Assembly (NCBI GenBank): GCA_018398765.1
Contig: JAHBMJ010004204.1
Span: forward strand, 134,532-160,751
Length of the DNA: 26,220 nt
Source: Chromera velia
Taxonomy: Eukaryota; Sar; Chromeraceae
Direction: 5' to 3'
Both the position numbers and the translations under genes were made by a program. Positions 16,897 through 26,220 of the stretch are shown here, piece by piece (the stretch's first letter is position 1; each line of letters opens with the position of its first letter). Under the pieces are notes generated by a model. The model saw only the letters and a list, made by a program, of their open reading frames with translations, was not told the origin of the DNA and made no database searches.

Positions 16897-19434
16897 GGCC
16901 TGTGAAACCGAAAAAGGACGGAGCAGGGTTTGGGTGGGGGGTTAAGCGTAGAACGAAAGAGGCTTGGTTTGATGAAGAATGCAAGTCCATGCAAAAGGAA
17001 GTGAGGGAGGCGGACCGCGTTTGGAAGTTGGTGAGAGATGTGGGTGGGAGAGGGTTGGAATTCGATCGCCTTCAGAGACTACTCCGGGTCCGCCGTAGCC
17101 TCTTTAAACGCAAACAGGCTGCTTGGAAGAAGAAAGAAGCACAGAGGGTTCAAGAAGAACTCCTCAAGGATCCTCTCTCCCTTTGGAAAAGGAAGAAGAA
17201 AGCCGCGCTGTGGTGTATCACGCCCGTCCCCCCGCGCATTCTCGAACTATTGGGCGGGTGTTTTTGAAGATTCGAACGAGGAGCCTCTCCCTTCGGTCCA
17301 TCCCCCTGCCCCTCCTCCCTTCCACCCCTCTGCTCTGCCCTTCTCTTTTCACCAGATCTCTTCCCACCTGAAGAAAATGAACAAGAAGAAAGCTGCCGGC
17401 CTTGAAGGCATCTCTCCCGCACAGCTAGATCTCTACTTTGCCGAATCTGCCCTCTCCCGCTTTTTACTTTTTGTTTTATTTAACCTGATGCATATTCATG
17501 CTTGCTGGCCTCCTTCATGGAATGTTTTGCGCATTTGCCCAGTTCCGAAAGGCCCTGCTTCCCCCTCTCCCAACGAATGGAGACCAATCCATGTTGTGAA
17601 CTCTTTTGCAAAACTTTTCGGCCGCCTGATGGACTGCCGTGTGCGTTCCCAGGTCCGTCTTAACTTCAGACAGCTGGGGTTCCGTGAAGGGGTGGGAACG
17701 AGAGAGGGGGTTGGTGCTCTTGCCTCTGTTGTCTCTTCGTGCAAAAAGAAAAGAAAGGCTCTGTTGGCAGGTTTTGTTGACTTTTCAAAGGCGTTTGACA
17801 CTGTGCCGAGAGCAAAGTTAATTCAGAAACTGAGAAATGAGGGCGTGAGTGAGGCAGACATCTGCATGATCTGTGAAATATACAGAGAGGTATGGGGCAA
17901 GGTTGATGGGAACTCTCTACGTTTTCGGGAAGGCGCTGGAGTGAAGCAAAGGGATGCCCTCTCACTTATTATTTTTCTTCTGTACATAAATGATCTCCCC
18001 CGTGTGTGTTCTGCAAGTAAGAGCGAGGCAAGGCATGCCAGCGAGGCAGTCGAGCAAGAGTCGGCAGACGTAGAAATGGAAGCGAGCAGTAGAGAGGAGC
18101 CAGAGAGCGAGCCGGAGCCAGTTTTGCTGGATGATTGTATCCTGGACAGTTTGGGTTATGCTGATGATCTCTGCTTTCTTGCCTATTCCGTCTCAGACCT
18201 TCAATTAAAAAAAATTCTCTGCTCAAGTATTGCAAAGAATTGAGACTTACAGTCAATCTGAAAAAGACAAAGATTCTCTACCTGTCTGCCTCTGTATTTG
18301 GGGAAAGCTCCGGTTTGGTGGTGTATGAAGGGAAAGAGGTTCAATGGGCAACGGAATACAAGTACTTGGGGTGCCTGTTCTTTGAGGGGGGATGCCTCAG
18401 TGAGACAGTTGAATCGCGTATAACTTCGGCCTCGCACGCCCTGGAGGCTATGTTTGGTCTGATTGCCAGCATGGGTCCCCTCAGTGTAGATGCGCAGATG
18501 ACTGTTTTTAGAGCGTGTTGGTGCCCTGTCGCACTGTACTGCCTCGAATGCTTCCCTCTTCGTGATGCCGATCTTCTTGCAATCGATGCTTTACAGCTCC
18601 GTTTTATATGCTGGTCTGGCCGTCTGTCGGCTCGCAGTCTTCGTTTGCCCTCCCTGTGTATTTTCGGCCTGCTTCCTGCAAAAGCCCTGCTTTGCTCTAG
18701 AGTGGCCGACTGGTGGTGCTCGCTCTCGCAAACTATGCACACCGTTCCCGCTGCAATGCCGCGTGCCTCGAAGGGAAACAGTTGTCCAGAGTTTTCGAGA
18801 GCTTCCTTGCGGCTGTTTCGTTGGGCTGGTCTGGATTTTGTTTGTTCGTTGGAGGTGGGAGTGCCGCAACACCCTGGTACCAGCGGGCAGCAGCGACGGA
18901 GAGTTTAAGGCACCGGCTCTCTCTTCTTTAAGGGCAGAGCTAGACATACAGTTGCAGAAGAGGTCTGCACGCAGCGGGCGGGGGCTATCGTTTCTTCGCA
19001 TTTCCCTCCTCTTGCCAAGCTTACCCCCCTTCAACAAGCTTTTCCCTTCTCTCATCACATTGATTCACATGTTTGTGTTTCTTCTTTGCAATAAATCCGC
19101 CTTTGGTCTCTACTCCTTTTCTGCCTTCCCTCGATCTGCTCTCATAGTAACCGACGGCTCTCTATTCGGTTTCTTACGTCTGCTCTCATTTAACTCACAA
19201 GGCGAAAGTAGTGCTCTGTCTGTTGAATGTAGCGACCACAAACTCTGTGTACATGATTCTTGTATTCGGTGTGTTGATGACTTCATGCATAGACTTTCTT
19301 CATGTGCCAAGTGGCTGAATGAAAGAGAATTTCTGCACTGCCTGGCTGAGCTAGAATCCATTAATTCAAATGATTGTAACTGTCCACTCCCTGGTGCAAG
19401 TACATCTGAACTCTTCATCCGTAATGTTATTTGA
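16897..19434 (+). pseudogene. LINE reverse transcriptase, broken in about three places
   Basis: RT fingers: MNKKKAAGLEGISPAQLD and VPKGPASPSPNEWRPIHVVN. Motif A is FVDFSKAFDTV (about 17771-17803). Motif B is GVKQRDALSLIIFLLYINDL, where the usual G-D-P-L-S-P is changed to R-D-A-L-S-L. Motif C is YADD (18157-18168). An acidic insert of about 40 residues (rich in SEAR, EEPESEPEP) lies between B and C, which is unusual. The thumb has KKTKILYLSA and EYKYLGCLFFEGG. The C-terminus holds a C-x-D-x-C...H-x4-C type cluster (CIRCVDDFMHRLSSCAKW). Frames change near 17230 (a C run), near 18205-18215 (an A8 run) and near 18860-18905. The first two lie at homopolymers, so sequence error is possible, but the altered motif B supports real decay. 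Confidence 0.75.
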
Positions 19435-19572
19435 TTGCTCCTACGCTCACATCCGGTCTGTCTCTTTAATACCTGTCTCCCTATTCTAGAAAGTGATTAA
19501 CTGGTCAACTCCACCGGCAACTTAACAAACAATAACCATGCATGTATGTGCCGCCCGGGAGCTTAGCGCTCC

Positions 19573-19618
19573 AACTGGGGTTAGGCATTCTCTAACTAAC
19601 TAACTAACTAACTAACTA
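19573..19618 (+). repeat. LINE 3' terminal hairpin and (CTAA)n tail
   Basis: ACTGGGGTTAGGCATTCTCT precedes about seven AACT units. GTTAG pairs with CTAAC across a 7-nt loop, placing a stem directly before the simple repeat. This resembles the stem plus short tandem tail that LINE reverse transcriptases recognise to prime on their own RNA. Confidence 0.65.
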
Positions 19619-19619
19619 T

Positions 19620-21682
19620 GAGTCACATGACATGTTTACTGCATGCAGTGCATGAGGATTGAAAGGTGAACTAGTGCGTCACTAGAATACATTCTAGAAT
19701 GGCAAGCCGCCCACCAGAGTCATCCGTTAATCATTGCGGAATCGTTTTGTTCTCCGTTACGATCGAAAAGCGCTGAACGCATTTTTTGCAAAGCTTTCGA
19801 TACTTTACATCTAGCCTTACATAACTTTACATAACTTGTCATTCGATTTGAATTATCAAAGCTCTATAAATGCAGGTCTTGAGGGGAATTTAGCGTTAAT
19901 TCGCAGCGCGGCGGTTGGCAAAGAAATGATAATTGTGGGTTTTGTCATGCATGTCATGTCCCGATATATGGGAGGCGAATTATTATTTAGGACAACAACT
20001 TTGGACGGTGCTCAACCTTCGGCAGTGAATCGGCACAAAGTAAATCACTATAACTATCACTATCTATTACTATCTATATGTTAACTGCAGATGTACTATC
20101 TACAACATACTACTAGTACATGTTTATATTATATCTAATAAACCTTTAATATGCACCGTGATTAATTTTGCTCTAAATTTAATTAGCCTTATAATAGTAT
20201 AACTATACCCTGTTCATCACTATTCTCTATGATATATAACTTTTTCTTACTATTGAATTGCAATGCCTAGCAATGCCCTAAGTAGCCGTAAGCAATGCCA
20301 TCAATGATAATAATGGTTACATCATGGTTTCCATAAGATATCACAATAAACTATAATGTAATAACGATTCAAAGTTTAATTTGAGAACCATGCAACAATC
20401 AACTTTATAGAACTTCTGTCCATTGCGGCTTGCTGCATCTTGCTACCGCGGCGGCTTGTTTCATTAATTCTTGGCTTGATTGAGATGAGCCCTGCCAATG
20501 GCCCGCAATGGGAGTACCATTGCTGGTGCCATCGGTTGCAGAATCAAAGAAGGACCTTCACACCGACACGTGCGACTTTCTCAATCATAATTCACCCGAG
20601 AAACAACTAAATTGGGTGGACGCCTGTACATGAGCATGCGGTCAACAGCTTTGCCCGCAAGCATGAGTGGAGTTGTGCATCTCCCTTTCGAGGAAAACAC
20701 AAGAGAAAATGACTGTCAAGGACCCAGCGAAACAGAAACCGTCAGTCTGACTGAAAGACGGTAAAAACAAAAGCCAAGAGGAAACTGCACAGACAACGAC
20801 ATACACATACGCATACACGTACACATGCACACGCAGAGAGAAAGAAGGGAAAGGGGGGGAGATACAAAGAGAGAGAAAGAAAGCATACAATGGAGCGCAA
20901 GGACATGCAAAGGGAACGCATGAATTGTCAAACAAAGCATGACAGGGACGGACAAGAAGAAAGTTGATCGACAAATAATCAATGAATGAAGCGCCAATCC
21001 CGATCTAAACAAACACACATAAGATACAGACGATCCTCTAGAGAGAAGAGGCGAAGATATATCGGGGACAAGAAGATGCAACAACCAGACAAACAATGCA
21101 TGACAGAGAGACGCCCGGGCAGAATAAAGAGAGGTCCGCTGCGGAAGAAGGTCAATGGATGACAAATGAGTCTCCGAGAACAAATCGATCAAAACAATTT
21201 CTCGGAGAGGGGAAGGGAACAGTGCAAGCAGACGGAGCTGACGGGAGGAAAAGACCCGGCCCCAAAGAAACAAAGCAAGAAGGAAAGAAAGCAGAGTGCA
21301 CGGAAGGAACGTCCCGAATCTTCAATCACGAGAAGGAAGAAAAAAAAAGAGAAAAGGATAAAAGGGAATCATGGTCTCCAAACAAATGCCTTTTGGCTTT
21401 TCCATGTCTGTTCCCCCCTCCCTCCTTCAGCTCTCACCACTCTCGTTTTCCATGCCTTCCCAAACCCACACATCTATCCATTGGATTCCTTCGCATACAA
21501 GCGAGGAGAAAGAAAACCCAAAAGTATAGAGGAGACTCATAATCTGATCGTCCGACCCCTTTCCTCTCAGCACAAAGCGGATGAGCTCTGCGCGTTTGCA
21601 TATCAACAGAGAGAGGGAAAGAGAAGAGCAGACCCGACCAGAAAAAAGCAGAGAAGAGCAGCGGGAATCACCAACTGGAAAG
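19620..21682. other. Gene-free region: AT-rich, then purine-rich on the plus strand
   Basis: From 19620 to about 20640 the sequence is AT-rich with stretches such as TATCACTATCTATTACTATC, and no credible protein. From about 20640 to 21680 it is rich in AGA/GAAA on the plus strand and holds long low-complexity Lys/Glu/Arg frames. It most likely includes the 3' UTR of the minus-strand CBM20 gene, which ends at 21683. Confidence 0.6.
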
Positions 21683-24532
21683 TCAAGGTGCACAATCTGC
21701 GGAGGAAATCAGATTACACTCGTTGCAGGATGGAAAGTCTTTCTCATGAATGCAGATGCCCTTCCGTCCGCAGTCATTACAACGTGACAGAATGCGTCCA
21801 TCCTCACAAATGCCCTTCCCCCCGCAATCCTTGCACCGTGAGCGCTGGCGGCCGTGCTCACAGATGCTTGCACCTCCGCACTCTTTGCACTGGGCACGAA
21901 TGCGACCATGCCCACAAAGGCCCTTCCCCCCGCACTCCGTGCAACGTGAGCGAATGCGTCCATGCTCACAAATGCTCCCACCTCCGCACTCGTTGCACTG
22001 AGAGCGAATACGACCGTGCTCACAAAACCCCCTCCCCCCGCAGTGTTTGCACTTAGAGCGCTGTCGACCGTGCTCACAAATGCTCCCACCTCCGCACTCC
22101 TTGCACTGAGAGCGAATGCGGCCGTGCTCACAAATGCTCTTCCCTCCACACTCCTTGCACTGGGAGCGAATGCGTCCATGCTCACAAAGGCCCTTCCCCC
22201 CGCACTCCTTGCAATGAGAGCGCCGTCGGCCGTGCTCACAGACGCTCGCACCTCCGCACTCCTTGCACGAAAACCGGTGTCGGCCGTGTTCACATATGCC
22301 CTTCCCCCCGCACTCTTTGCACTTAGAGCGCTGTCGACCGTGCTCACAAAGGCCCTTCCCCCCGCACTCTTTGCACTGAGAGCGCCGTCGGCCGTGCTCA
22401 CAGATGCTCGCACCCCCGCACTCCTTGCACGAACAGCGGTGTCGGCCGTGTTCACATATGCCCTTCCCCCCGCACTCCTTGCACTGGGAGCGAATGCGTC
22501 CATGCTCACAGATGCTCGCACCTCCACACTCCTTGCACTGAGAGCGCCGTCGGCCGTGCTCACAGATGCTCGCACCCCCGCACTCCTTGCACGAACAGCG
22601 GTGTCGGCCGTGTTCACATATGCCCTTCCCCCCGCACTCTTTGCACTTAGAGCGCTGTCGACCGTGCTCACAAAGGCCCTTCCCCCCGCACTCTTTGCAC
22701 TGAGAGCGCCGTCGGCCGTGCTCACAGATGCTCGCACCCCCGCACTCCTTGCACGAACAGCGGTGTCGGCCGTGTTCACATATGCCCTTCCCCCCGCACT
22801 CCTTGCACTGGGAGCGAATGCGTCCATGCTCACAGATGCTCGCACCTCCACACTCCTTGCACTGAGAGCGCCGCCGTCCATGTTCACAGAGGATCCGTCC
22901 GTGCTTGTTTCTCAGAGTCTTGACCTCCCCCGCATGTCCTCTCTTTCCCCCTTCCCTCCTCACAGACACGCTCTTGTGCCCACTGCCCCCCTCTTTGTTG
23001 TGAGTGCGAGGACAGCCGTGGAGACACAGGTCTACCCTCTGAAGACTCCTGTCCATTCCCTGCTCCCCCCCTTCTCCCACTTCTTCAACCTTTCTCTTCA
23101 AATGATCTCGATGACTCGTCTCATGCCCCCCGCCCTGCTCAGTCACTCCATCGTTGAAGGATGGGAGACGGGCGTTCTGAAGTTGCGGGACTGTCGGAAA
23201 GGTGTGTGCAGAAACATTTCTTTCTCTCGCCAAATTCACTTGACGGCTTCCCTTGTCTGACTGCGGTTCGGAAACTGAAGCGGAAAGAGAAGAGACACGG
23301 CGGCGTTTTGATCCCCCACATGCGGCAGACGAGCACAGCCACTGCCCGTCTACAGATGGCTGTTGGAAGATCGAGTCACTCTCTCCGACCAACAGACCAG
23401 AACCAGGCACAACATCGCATCCACCGGACCGGGTCACACCATTCACACCCCCTGCATTCTTCCCAGCCCCTCCCAGCAAATCCCCCTCTTCCCTCCCCAC
23501 CCCCCACCGATTCTTCAGAGATGCAGGTGCAAATCGGAGTGCCTCGTGACAGTCACTGTCTTCATACCCTCTTTTCAGTCCGTTCACCCCACCCCCCTGC
23601 CTTCGCATAAACACATCAGCAGAGGTCTCAAGACGACCCCGAGAAACAGACACACAGTTACTCTCAGCAGACTCAGCAGATGAAACCAGAGTGTTGGCAT
23701 TCTCAACATCGTGCTGTGACGACACCCTGTCTCTGCGAATGAGAAGATCATCCTCAAACTGTACATACGGACCCGTCCCACCCCCCTTCTCCTTTCCCTT
23801 TCCACTCTCTCTGTGTGAAGAAGATAAATGGGCAGAAGGCAGTGGAGAGGCAGAAAGCAATGCAGAGTCACTCTCTACAGGGACGTCACGGACCAAACAG
23901 TGGCCCTCAAAAGGACCCCCGAGGCTCTTTCCGCCATGCGTTCCCCCCATCTTCTTCTCCCTGCCCGTCTCAGGTACGAACTCTGAGGACACAGAGGGTG
24001 GCGGGTGCTCAGAGACTTCGAAGTGCTGTTGCGCTGACACCATGTCCTCTTGTGCTAACGGAGTCACCTGCGTCTCCCTCTCTCCCCATCGCCCACCAAA
24101 CAACGCAAACCCACCATTCACGACCTCCACCTCCCGCGGCCCACACCCCAAAGGCTCCCAGACGCACCCAAAACAGTCCTGACTTCGACCGTTCGGGGAA
24201 GCTGCTGCTGAGAGCGCAGAGGTGACTTGGAAAGAGCTCTGAGACCATTGAGTCAACCCATGATTGGACAAAGGCATTGCATCACACGATGACGAACCCG
24301 ATTCGATCAGGGCAAACTGAAATCGTACTTGAGAGCACGTGCTGTGATGCATCGGAAACGACATCCACACTCTTGAGAAGGCAGGGTTCTTCACTCGGTA
24401 GAGAGCGATACCGCGACTTGCGTCCCACTCTCCGAGTTCAGAGCTGCTCCCAACAACCACCAGCATCTGCCCCTCCCGAGGCTCCACCCCAGTGCAAGCA
24501 AAAAGCACACCACCCCCCGCGTTTGCCTCCAT
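21683..24532 (-). CDS. CBM20 starch-binding domain protein with 22 tandem C-H-C-C repeats
   Basis: Uninterrupted frame from ATG 24532 to the stop at 21683, 949 aa. The same frame stays open a few codons upstream but without an ATG. Residues 8-76 match the CBM20 pattern: VLFACTGVEPREGQMLVVVG, SSELGEWDASRGIALYRV, then a conserved Trp in RVWMSFPMHH and VRFQFALIE. Trp36 and Trp56 are candidate glucan-stacking residues. Residues ~90-545 are a polar, Ser/Gly/Glu-rich, probably disordered region. Residues 549-940 are 22 units of 18 aa with consensus C-E-H-G-R-x-R-S-x-C-K-E-C-G-G-K/A-G/S-I, each offering C, H, C and C for one zinc. The last two units are degenerate. Such repeats are common in algae and oomycetes, but their role is unknown to me. 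There is no signal peptide, so a cytosolic location, where chromerids and dinoflagellates store starch, would fit (inference). Antisense and alternate frames through the array are open only because the repeat lacks stops. Confidence 0.8.
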   Translation of the reverse strand: MEANAGGGVLFACTGVEPREGQMLVVVGSSSELGEWDASRGIALYRVKNPAFSRVWMSFPMHHSTCSQVRFQFALIESGSSSCDAMPLSNHGLTQWSQSSFQVTSALSAAASPNGRSQDCFGCVWEPLGCGPREVEVVNGGFALFGGRWGERETQVTPLAQEDMVSAQQHFEVSEHPPPSVSSEFVPETGREKKMGGTHGGKSLGGPFEGHCLVRDVPVESDSALLSASPLPSAHLSSSHRESGKGKEKGGGTGPYVQFEDDLLIRRDRVSSQHDVENANTLVSSAESAESNCVSVSRGRLETSADVFMRRQGGGVNGLKRGYEDSDCHEALRFAPASLKNRWGVGREEGDLLGGAGKNAGGVNGVTRSGGCDVVPGSGLLVGESDSIFQQPSVDGQWLCSSAACGGSKRRRVSSLSASVSEPQSDKGSRQVNLARERNVSAHTFPTVPQLQNARLPSFNDGVTEQGGGHETSHRDHLKRKVEEVGEGGEQGMDRSLQRVDLCLHGCPRTHNKEGGSGHKSVSVRREGGKRGHAGEVKTLRNKHGRILCEHGRRRSQCKECGGASICEHGRIRSQCKECGGKGICEHGRHRCSCKECGGASICEHGRRRSQCKECGGKGLCEHGRQRSKCKECGGKGICEHGRHRCSCKECGGASICEHGRRRSQCKECGGASICEHGRIRSQCKECGGKGICEHGRHRCSCKECGGASICEHGRRRSQCKECGGKGLCEHGRQRSKCKECGGKGICEHGRHRFSCKECGGASVCEHGRRRSHCKECGGKGLCEHGRIRSQCKECGGKSICEHGRIRSQCKECGGGSICEHGRQRSKCKHCGGRGFCEHGRIRSQCNECGGGSICEHGRIRSRCTECGGKGLCGHGRIRAQCKECGGASICEHGRQRSRCKDCGGKGICEDGRILSRCNDCGRKGICIHEKDFPSCNECNLISSADCAP
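21713..22888 (-). repeat. 54-bp coding tandem array with a 324-bp higher-order repeat
   Basis: 22 copies of a 54-bp unit. By the residues after GR, units 1-12 follow the order RRSQ, IRSQ, HRCS, RRSQ, QRSK, HRCS (the last copy HRFS) twice, a period of six units. The nucleotide match is nearly exact over 324 bp; for example, GTCGGCCGTGTTCACATATG occurs at both 22441 and 22765. Units 13-22 are more diverged, so the array appears to have grown at its N-terminal end. Confidence 0.85.
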
Positions 24533-25846
24533 TACGGACAATCGGTCAATCAAGCAAAATTGCCAACCAGAGAGACAACCAGAAGCCCCGGCCTCAGAGA
24601 TCTCTGCAGGATATCAAACAACGCACATGAGTCAATTCACGATTGGATTATTTGCAAACAAGCTCTCAAGGAGTCTACTTTTCAACACCGCTGGGGGGGA
24701 AGTCTCCAAACAGGCACTCACTGACCTCAGGAGAAGACACTCGCGACAGGTCGCTGATGGCGGTGGAGACAAAACAGTCCTTCAGAGAACGAATGACTCG
24801 GGCAGTGAGCAGCGAACGAAACTTTTCTCAACCCGAAGAAGAGGAACGCGATCCCGAGCAGAGACTTGTCCTCGTGACCAAAAGACAAACTCAGTCAACA
24901 GCGACTTGAATCAGAGCTTCGGCAACGGGCGAGACAATCACCTAATCACCGAGACAGACCGCACGCGAAGCCGCTCGCTGGCTCTGAAATTATCCACTGC
25001 TTGAACCCAGCTGAGATGAGAAGTGCCTCTCTGGTTCCGCAACCCGACAAAGGAGTCAACGAAGTTTCCGATCAAGGTCGAAGATCAAGCGAGCTCGGAC
25101 TCTATACAGATCGAAGACACCGAGACACCTCCAAGTACACAGAGGATCCAAAAGTGCTTTGTGACCGCGTTTTTACCTGATTCCTTGGGAGAATCCTGAT
25201 TCACGTGTACACCATAGCTACCAGAGATGTATACATATATAGTTTGGCATTCTTATGCATTCTTAATTGTGAAATGAATGGCACAGTCTCAAGTAAAGTG
25301 AGACCAAGTTCAGAGGTCGACGATCGCTTTCAATTAATGTCACATGCAAGTTCGACGGTAACTTCGACCCGCGCACGCGCGCATCACGCGCACTGCATGA
25401 GTGACATATGAGTGACGATGCATGATGCAGTGGCATCTGTAGCTCGTTGCAAATCAGTTGGCACTGTTGAATTTAAATGCATGCATGCATCCGCCTAGCG
25501 GGCCCGGCTGCATGTGCATGCATCAATCATGCTGACCGTCTACGTATCGTGATTATGATATCAGAGCTAAAAATTAATCAAACAGCAGATTCAGTTCTCC
25601 ACTACTACCATATGAAAAGCTACCTCACAACGAAGCTCAAGACCCTTTAAAACCATATATAGTCGAGCAGGCTCCACCTATAAAGAGTTAAATCTCGCAA
25701 ATTTTCACAGGTAGACTAAAGCCTTAAAGATTGTAACTTTCATGGGGGGCACATCTGTTGCTTCCTGTCTTCTTCCTTCTCTCTCGTCTGTCCCATCGCG
25801 AGAAGAGTGACATGTGCTTACTTAGCACGCACATGCATGGATCTTG
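24533..25846. other. Upstream region of the CBM20 gene, no credible gene
   Basis: Plus-strand open frames here (up to about 170 codons) are polar and low in complexity and overlap the N-terminal coding region of the CBM20 gene, so I treat them as chance. From 25200 on the sequence has TATATA (25228-25240), a (CGCGCA)-type run near 25370-25390 and a dense TGCATGCA cluster at 25475-25525 with an inverted-repeat character. Promoter elements of the minus-strand gene and of the right-edge ORF probably lie here. Confidence 0.4.
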
Positions 25847-26220
25847 ATGGGAATGGGCGATGTGTGTGGGCAGACTGGCTGTGGGGAGCCTCTGCAGTTA
25901 GTGGAACAATTTAGATGGATACCTGGAAGAGGGAGACGGCGAAAGATCACTTTCTTTCGCTGGAATCTTGAGATGGATCACATCTGCTCTATCCAGGATA
26001 CAGAGTATCGACTACATCTATGCAACCTCGACTTTCTCAAGTTGAGGCACGACGAGTGGCAGTCCTTTTTCGATGACCTGTGTTGGGAGGCGAGGCGTTG
26101 CCGCTTACGTTGCATGAGCTGCCATGAACGACCAGGTCGTCCTCGCTATAATTTGGTCAGTTTAGTTACTACCGTATGTTCAATAATTCACCGCAAAATT
26201 TCAAAAGATATAACTTTGCA
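25847..26220 (+). CDS. Partial ORF running off the right edge, unknown protein
   Basis: From ATG 25847 the frame stays open for 124 codons to the end of the window without a stop. It reads MGMGDVCGQTGCGEPLQ, then EQFRWIPGRGRRRKITFFRW, HDEWQSFFDDLCWEARRCR and RCMSCHERPGRPRYN. It is rich in Trp, Cys, Arg and aromatic residues and not of low complexity, which argues for coding. C-x2-C pairs around RCMSC could bind metal. I recognise no family; it may be a first exon or part of a mobile element. Confidence 0.4.
   Translation, partial: MGMGDVCGQTGCGEPLQLVEQFRWIPGRGRRRKITFFRWNLEMDHICSIQDTEYRLHLCNLDFLKLRHDEWQSFFDDLCWEARRCRLRCMSCHERPGRPRYNLVSLVTTVCSIIHRKISKDITL

Larger units (their letters stand above)
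16880..19618 (+). mobile_element. Non-LTR retrotransposon (LINE), 5'-truncated and frameshifted
   Basis: The element begins inside the linker between endonuclease and reverse transcriptase (EAWFDEECKSMQKEVREADR) and has no recognisable endonuclease, so it appears 5'-truncated near 16880. It covers RT, thumb, a C-terminal Cys/His cluster, a 3' untranslated part (19435-19570), and a terminal hairpin with a (CTAA)n tail. The 5' boundary is approximate, and I could not identify a convincing target-site duplication. Confidence 0.75.

Noticed and set aside
19590-19618. CTAA repeat as telomeric DNA
   Set aside because: The tetranucleotide tract is short, internal and attached to the 3' end of an RT element.
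20716-21273. Minus-strand hydrophobic frame of 185 codons
   Set aside because: Leu/Ser/Cys bias comes from the purine-rich opposite strand; no domain pattern, no splice context.
21096-22056. Plus-strand Lys/Glu/Arg-rich frames
   Set aside because: Low-complexity purine-rich sequence continuing into the antisense of the repeat array; probably 3' UTR of the CBM20 gene.
21709-22887. Second minus-strand frame (Ser-Ala-Arg repeats) over the same array
   Set aside because: A frame shadow of the same repeat with no link to the CBM20 part.
21713-22888. Regularly spaced repeats resembling a CRISPR array
   Set aside because: The units are contiguous 54-bp coding repeats without unique spacers, in a eukaryotic gene.
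21962-23260. Long plus-strand frame rich in Ala/Leu/Thr over the repeat array
   Set aside because: It is the antisense of the 54-bp coding repeat. The repeat has no stop in several frames, and only the minus frame gives conserved C-H-C-C units and a CBM20 domain.
24492-25004. Plus-strand frame of 170 codons upstream of the CBM20 gene
   Set aside because: It overlaps the conserved CBM20 N-terminus in antisense and is polar low-complexity sequence.

Overview
The window looks like nuclear DNA of a photosynthetic alveolate, most probably a chromerid such as Chromera velia. That assignment is an inference. It rests on spliced genes with short GT–AG introns ending in TGCAG, a long multidomain protein, an N-terminus resembling a bipartite plastid-targeting leader, arrays of a C-H-C-C 'CEHGR' repeat, many microsatellites and a decayed non-LTR retrotransposon. 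A dinoflagellate or stramenopile cannot be excluded from sequence alone. No rRNA, tRNA, CRISPR array or bacterial-type operon was seen.

Layout. (1) 121-2030, minus: a five-exon gene for a protein of about 258 aa with a likely plastid leader and no family I recognise. (2) 2031-2827: a divergent intergenic region. (3) 2828-12479, plus: the main feature, a seven-exon gene for a protein of about 2,577 aa. In order it joins WG-type repeats, a Methyltransf_2-like O-methyltransferase, a GalU-type sugar nucleotidyltransferase, an L-arabinokinase-like GHMP sugar kinase, a GT4 glycosyltransferase, and a radical SAM enzyme with a SPASM-like cysteine-rich end. A 7-bp tandem duplication breaks the frame inside the GT4 domain. 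(4) 12480-14029: microsatellites and an AT-rich island with no gene. (5) 14030-16154, minus: a two-exon pentameric ligand-gated ion channel that lacks the Cys-loop cysteines and has an extra fifth membrane helix and a Gly/Asp repeat tail. (6) about 16880-19618, plus: a 5'-truncated, frameshifted LINE ending in a hairpin and (CTAA)n. A second copy of that end lies at 13602-13643. (7) 19620-21682: AT-rich, then purine-rich, noncoding. (8) 21683-24532, minus: a single-exon protein of 949 aa with an N-terminal CBM20 starch-binding domain and 22 tandem 18-residue Zn-ribbon-like units. (9) 25847 to the right edge, plus: an ORF with no stop before the window ends.

How the main gene may work (inference). 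The kinase would phosphorylate a free sugar at C1, the nucleotidyltransferase would make the NDP-sugar, and the GT4 domain would transfer it. The O-methyltransferase and radical SAM domains would modify the product, with the WG repeats as a binding scaffold. This set of activities resembles a bacterial surface-glycan gene cluster, so a transferred cluster fused into one intron-containing eukaryotic gene is the leading hypothesis for a new system here.
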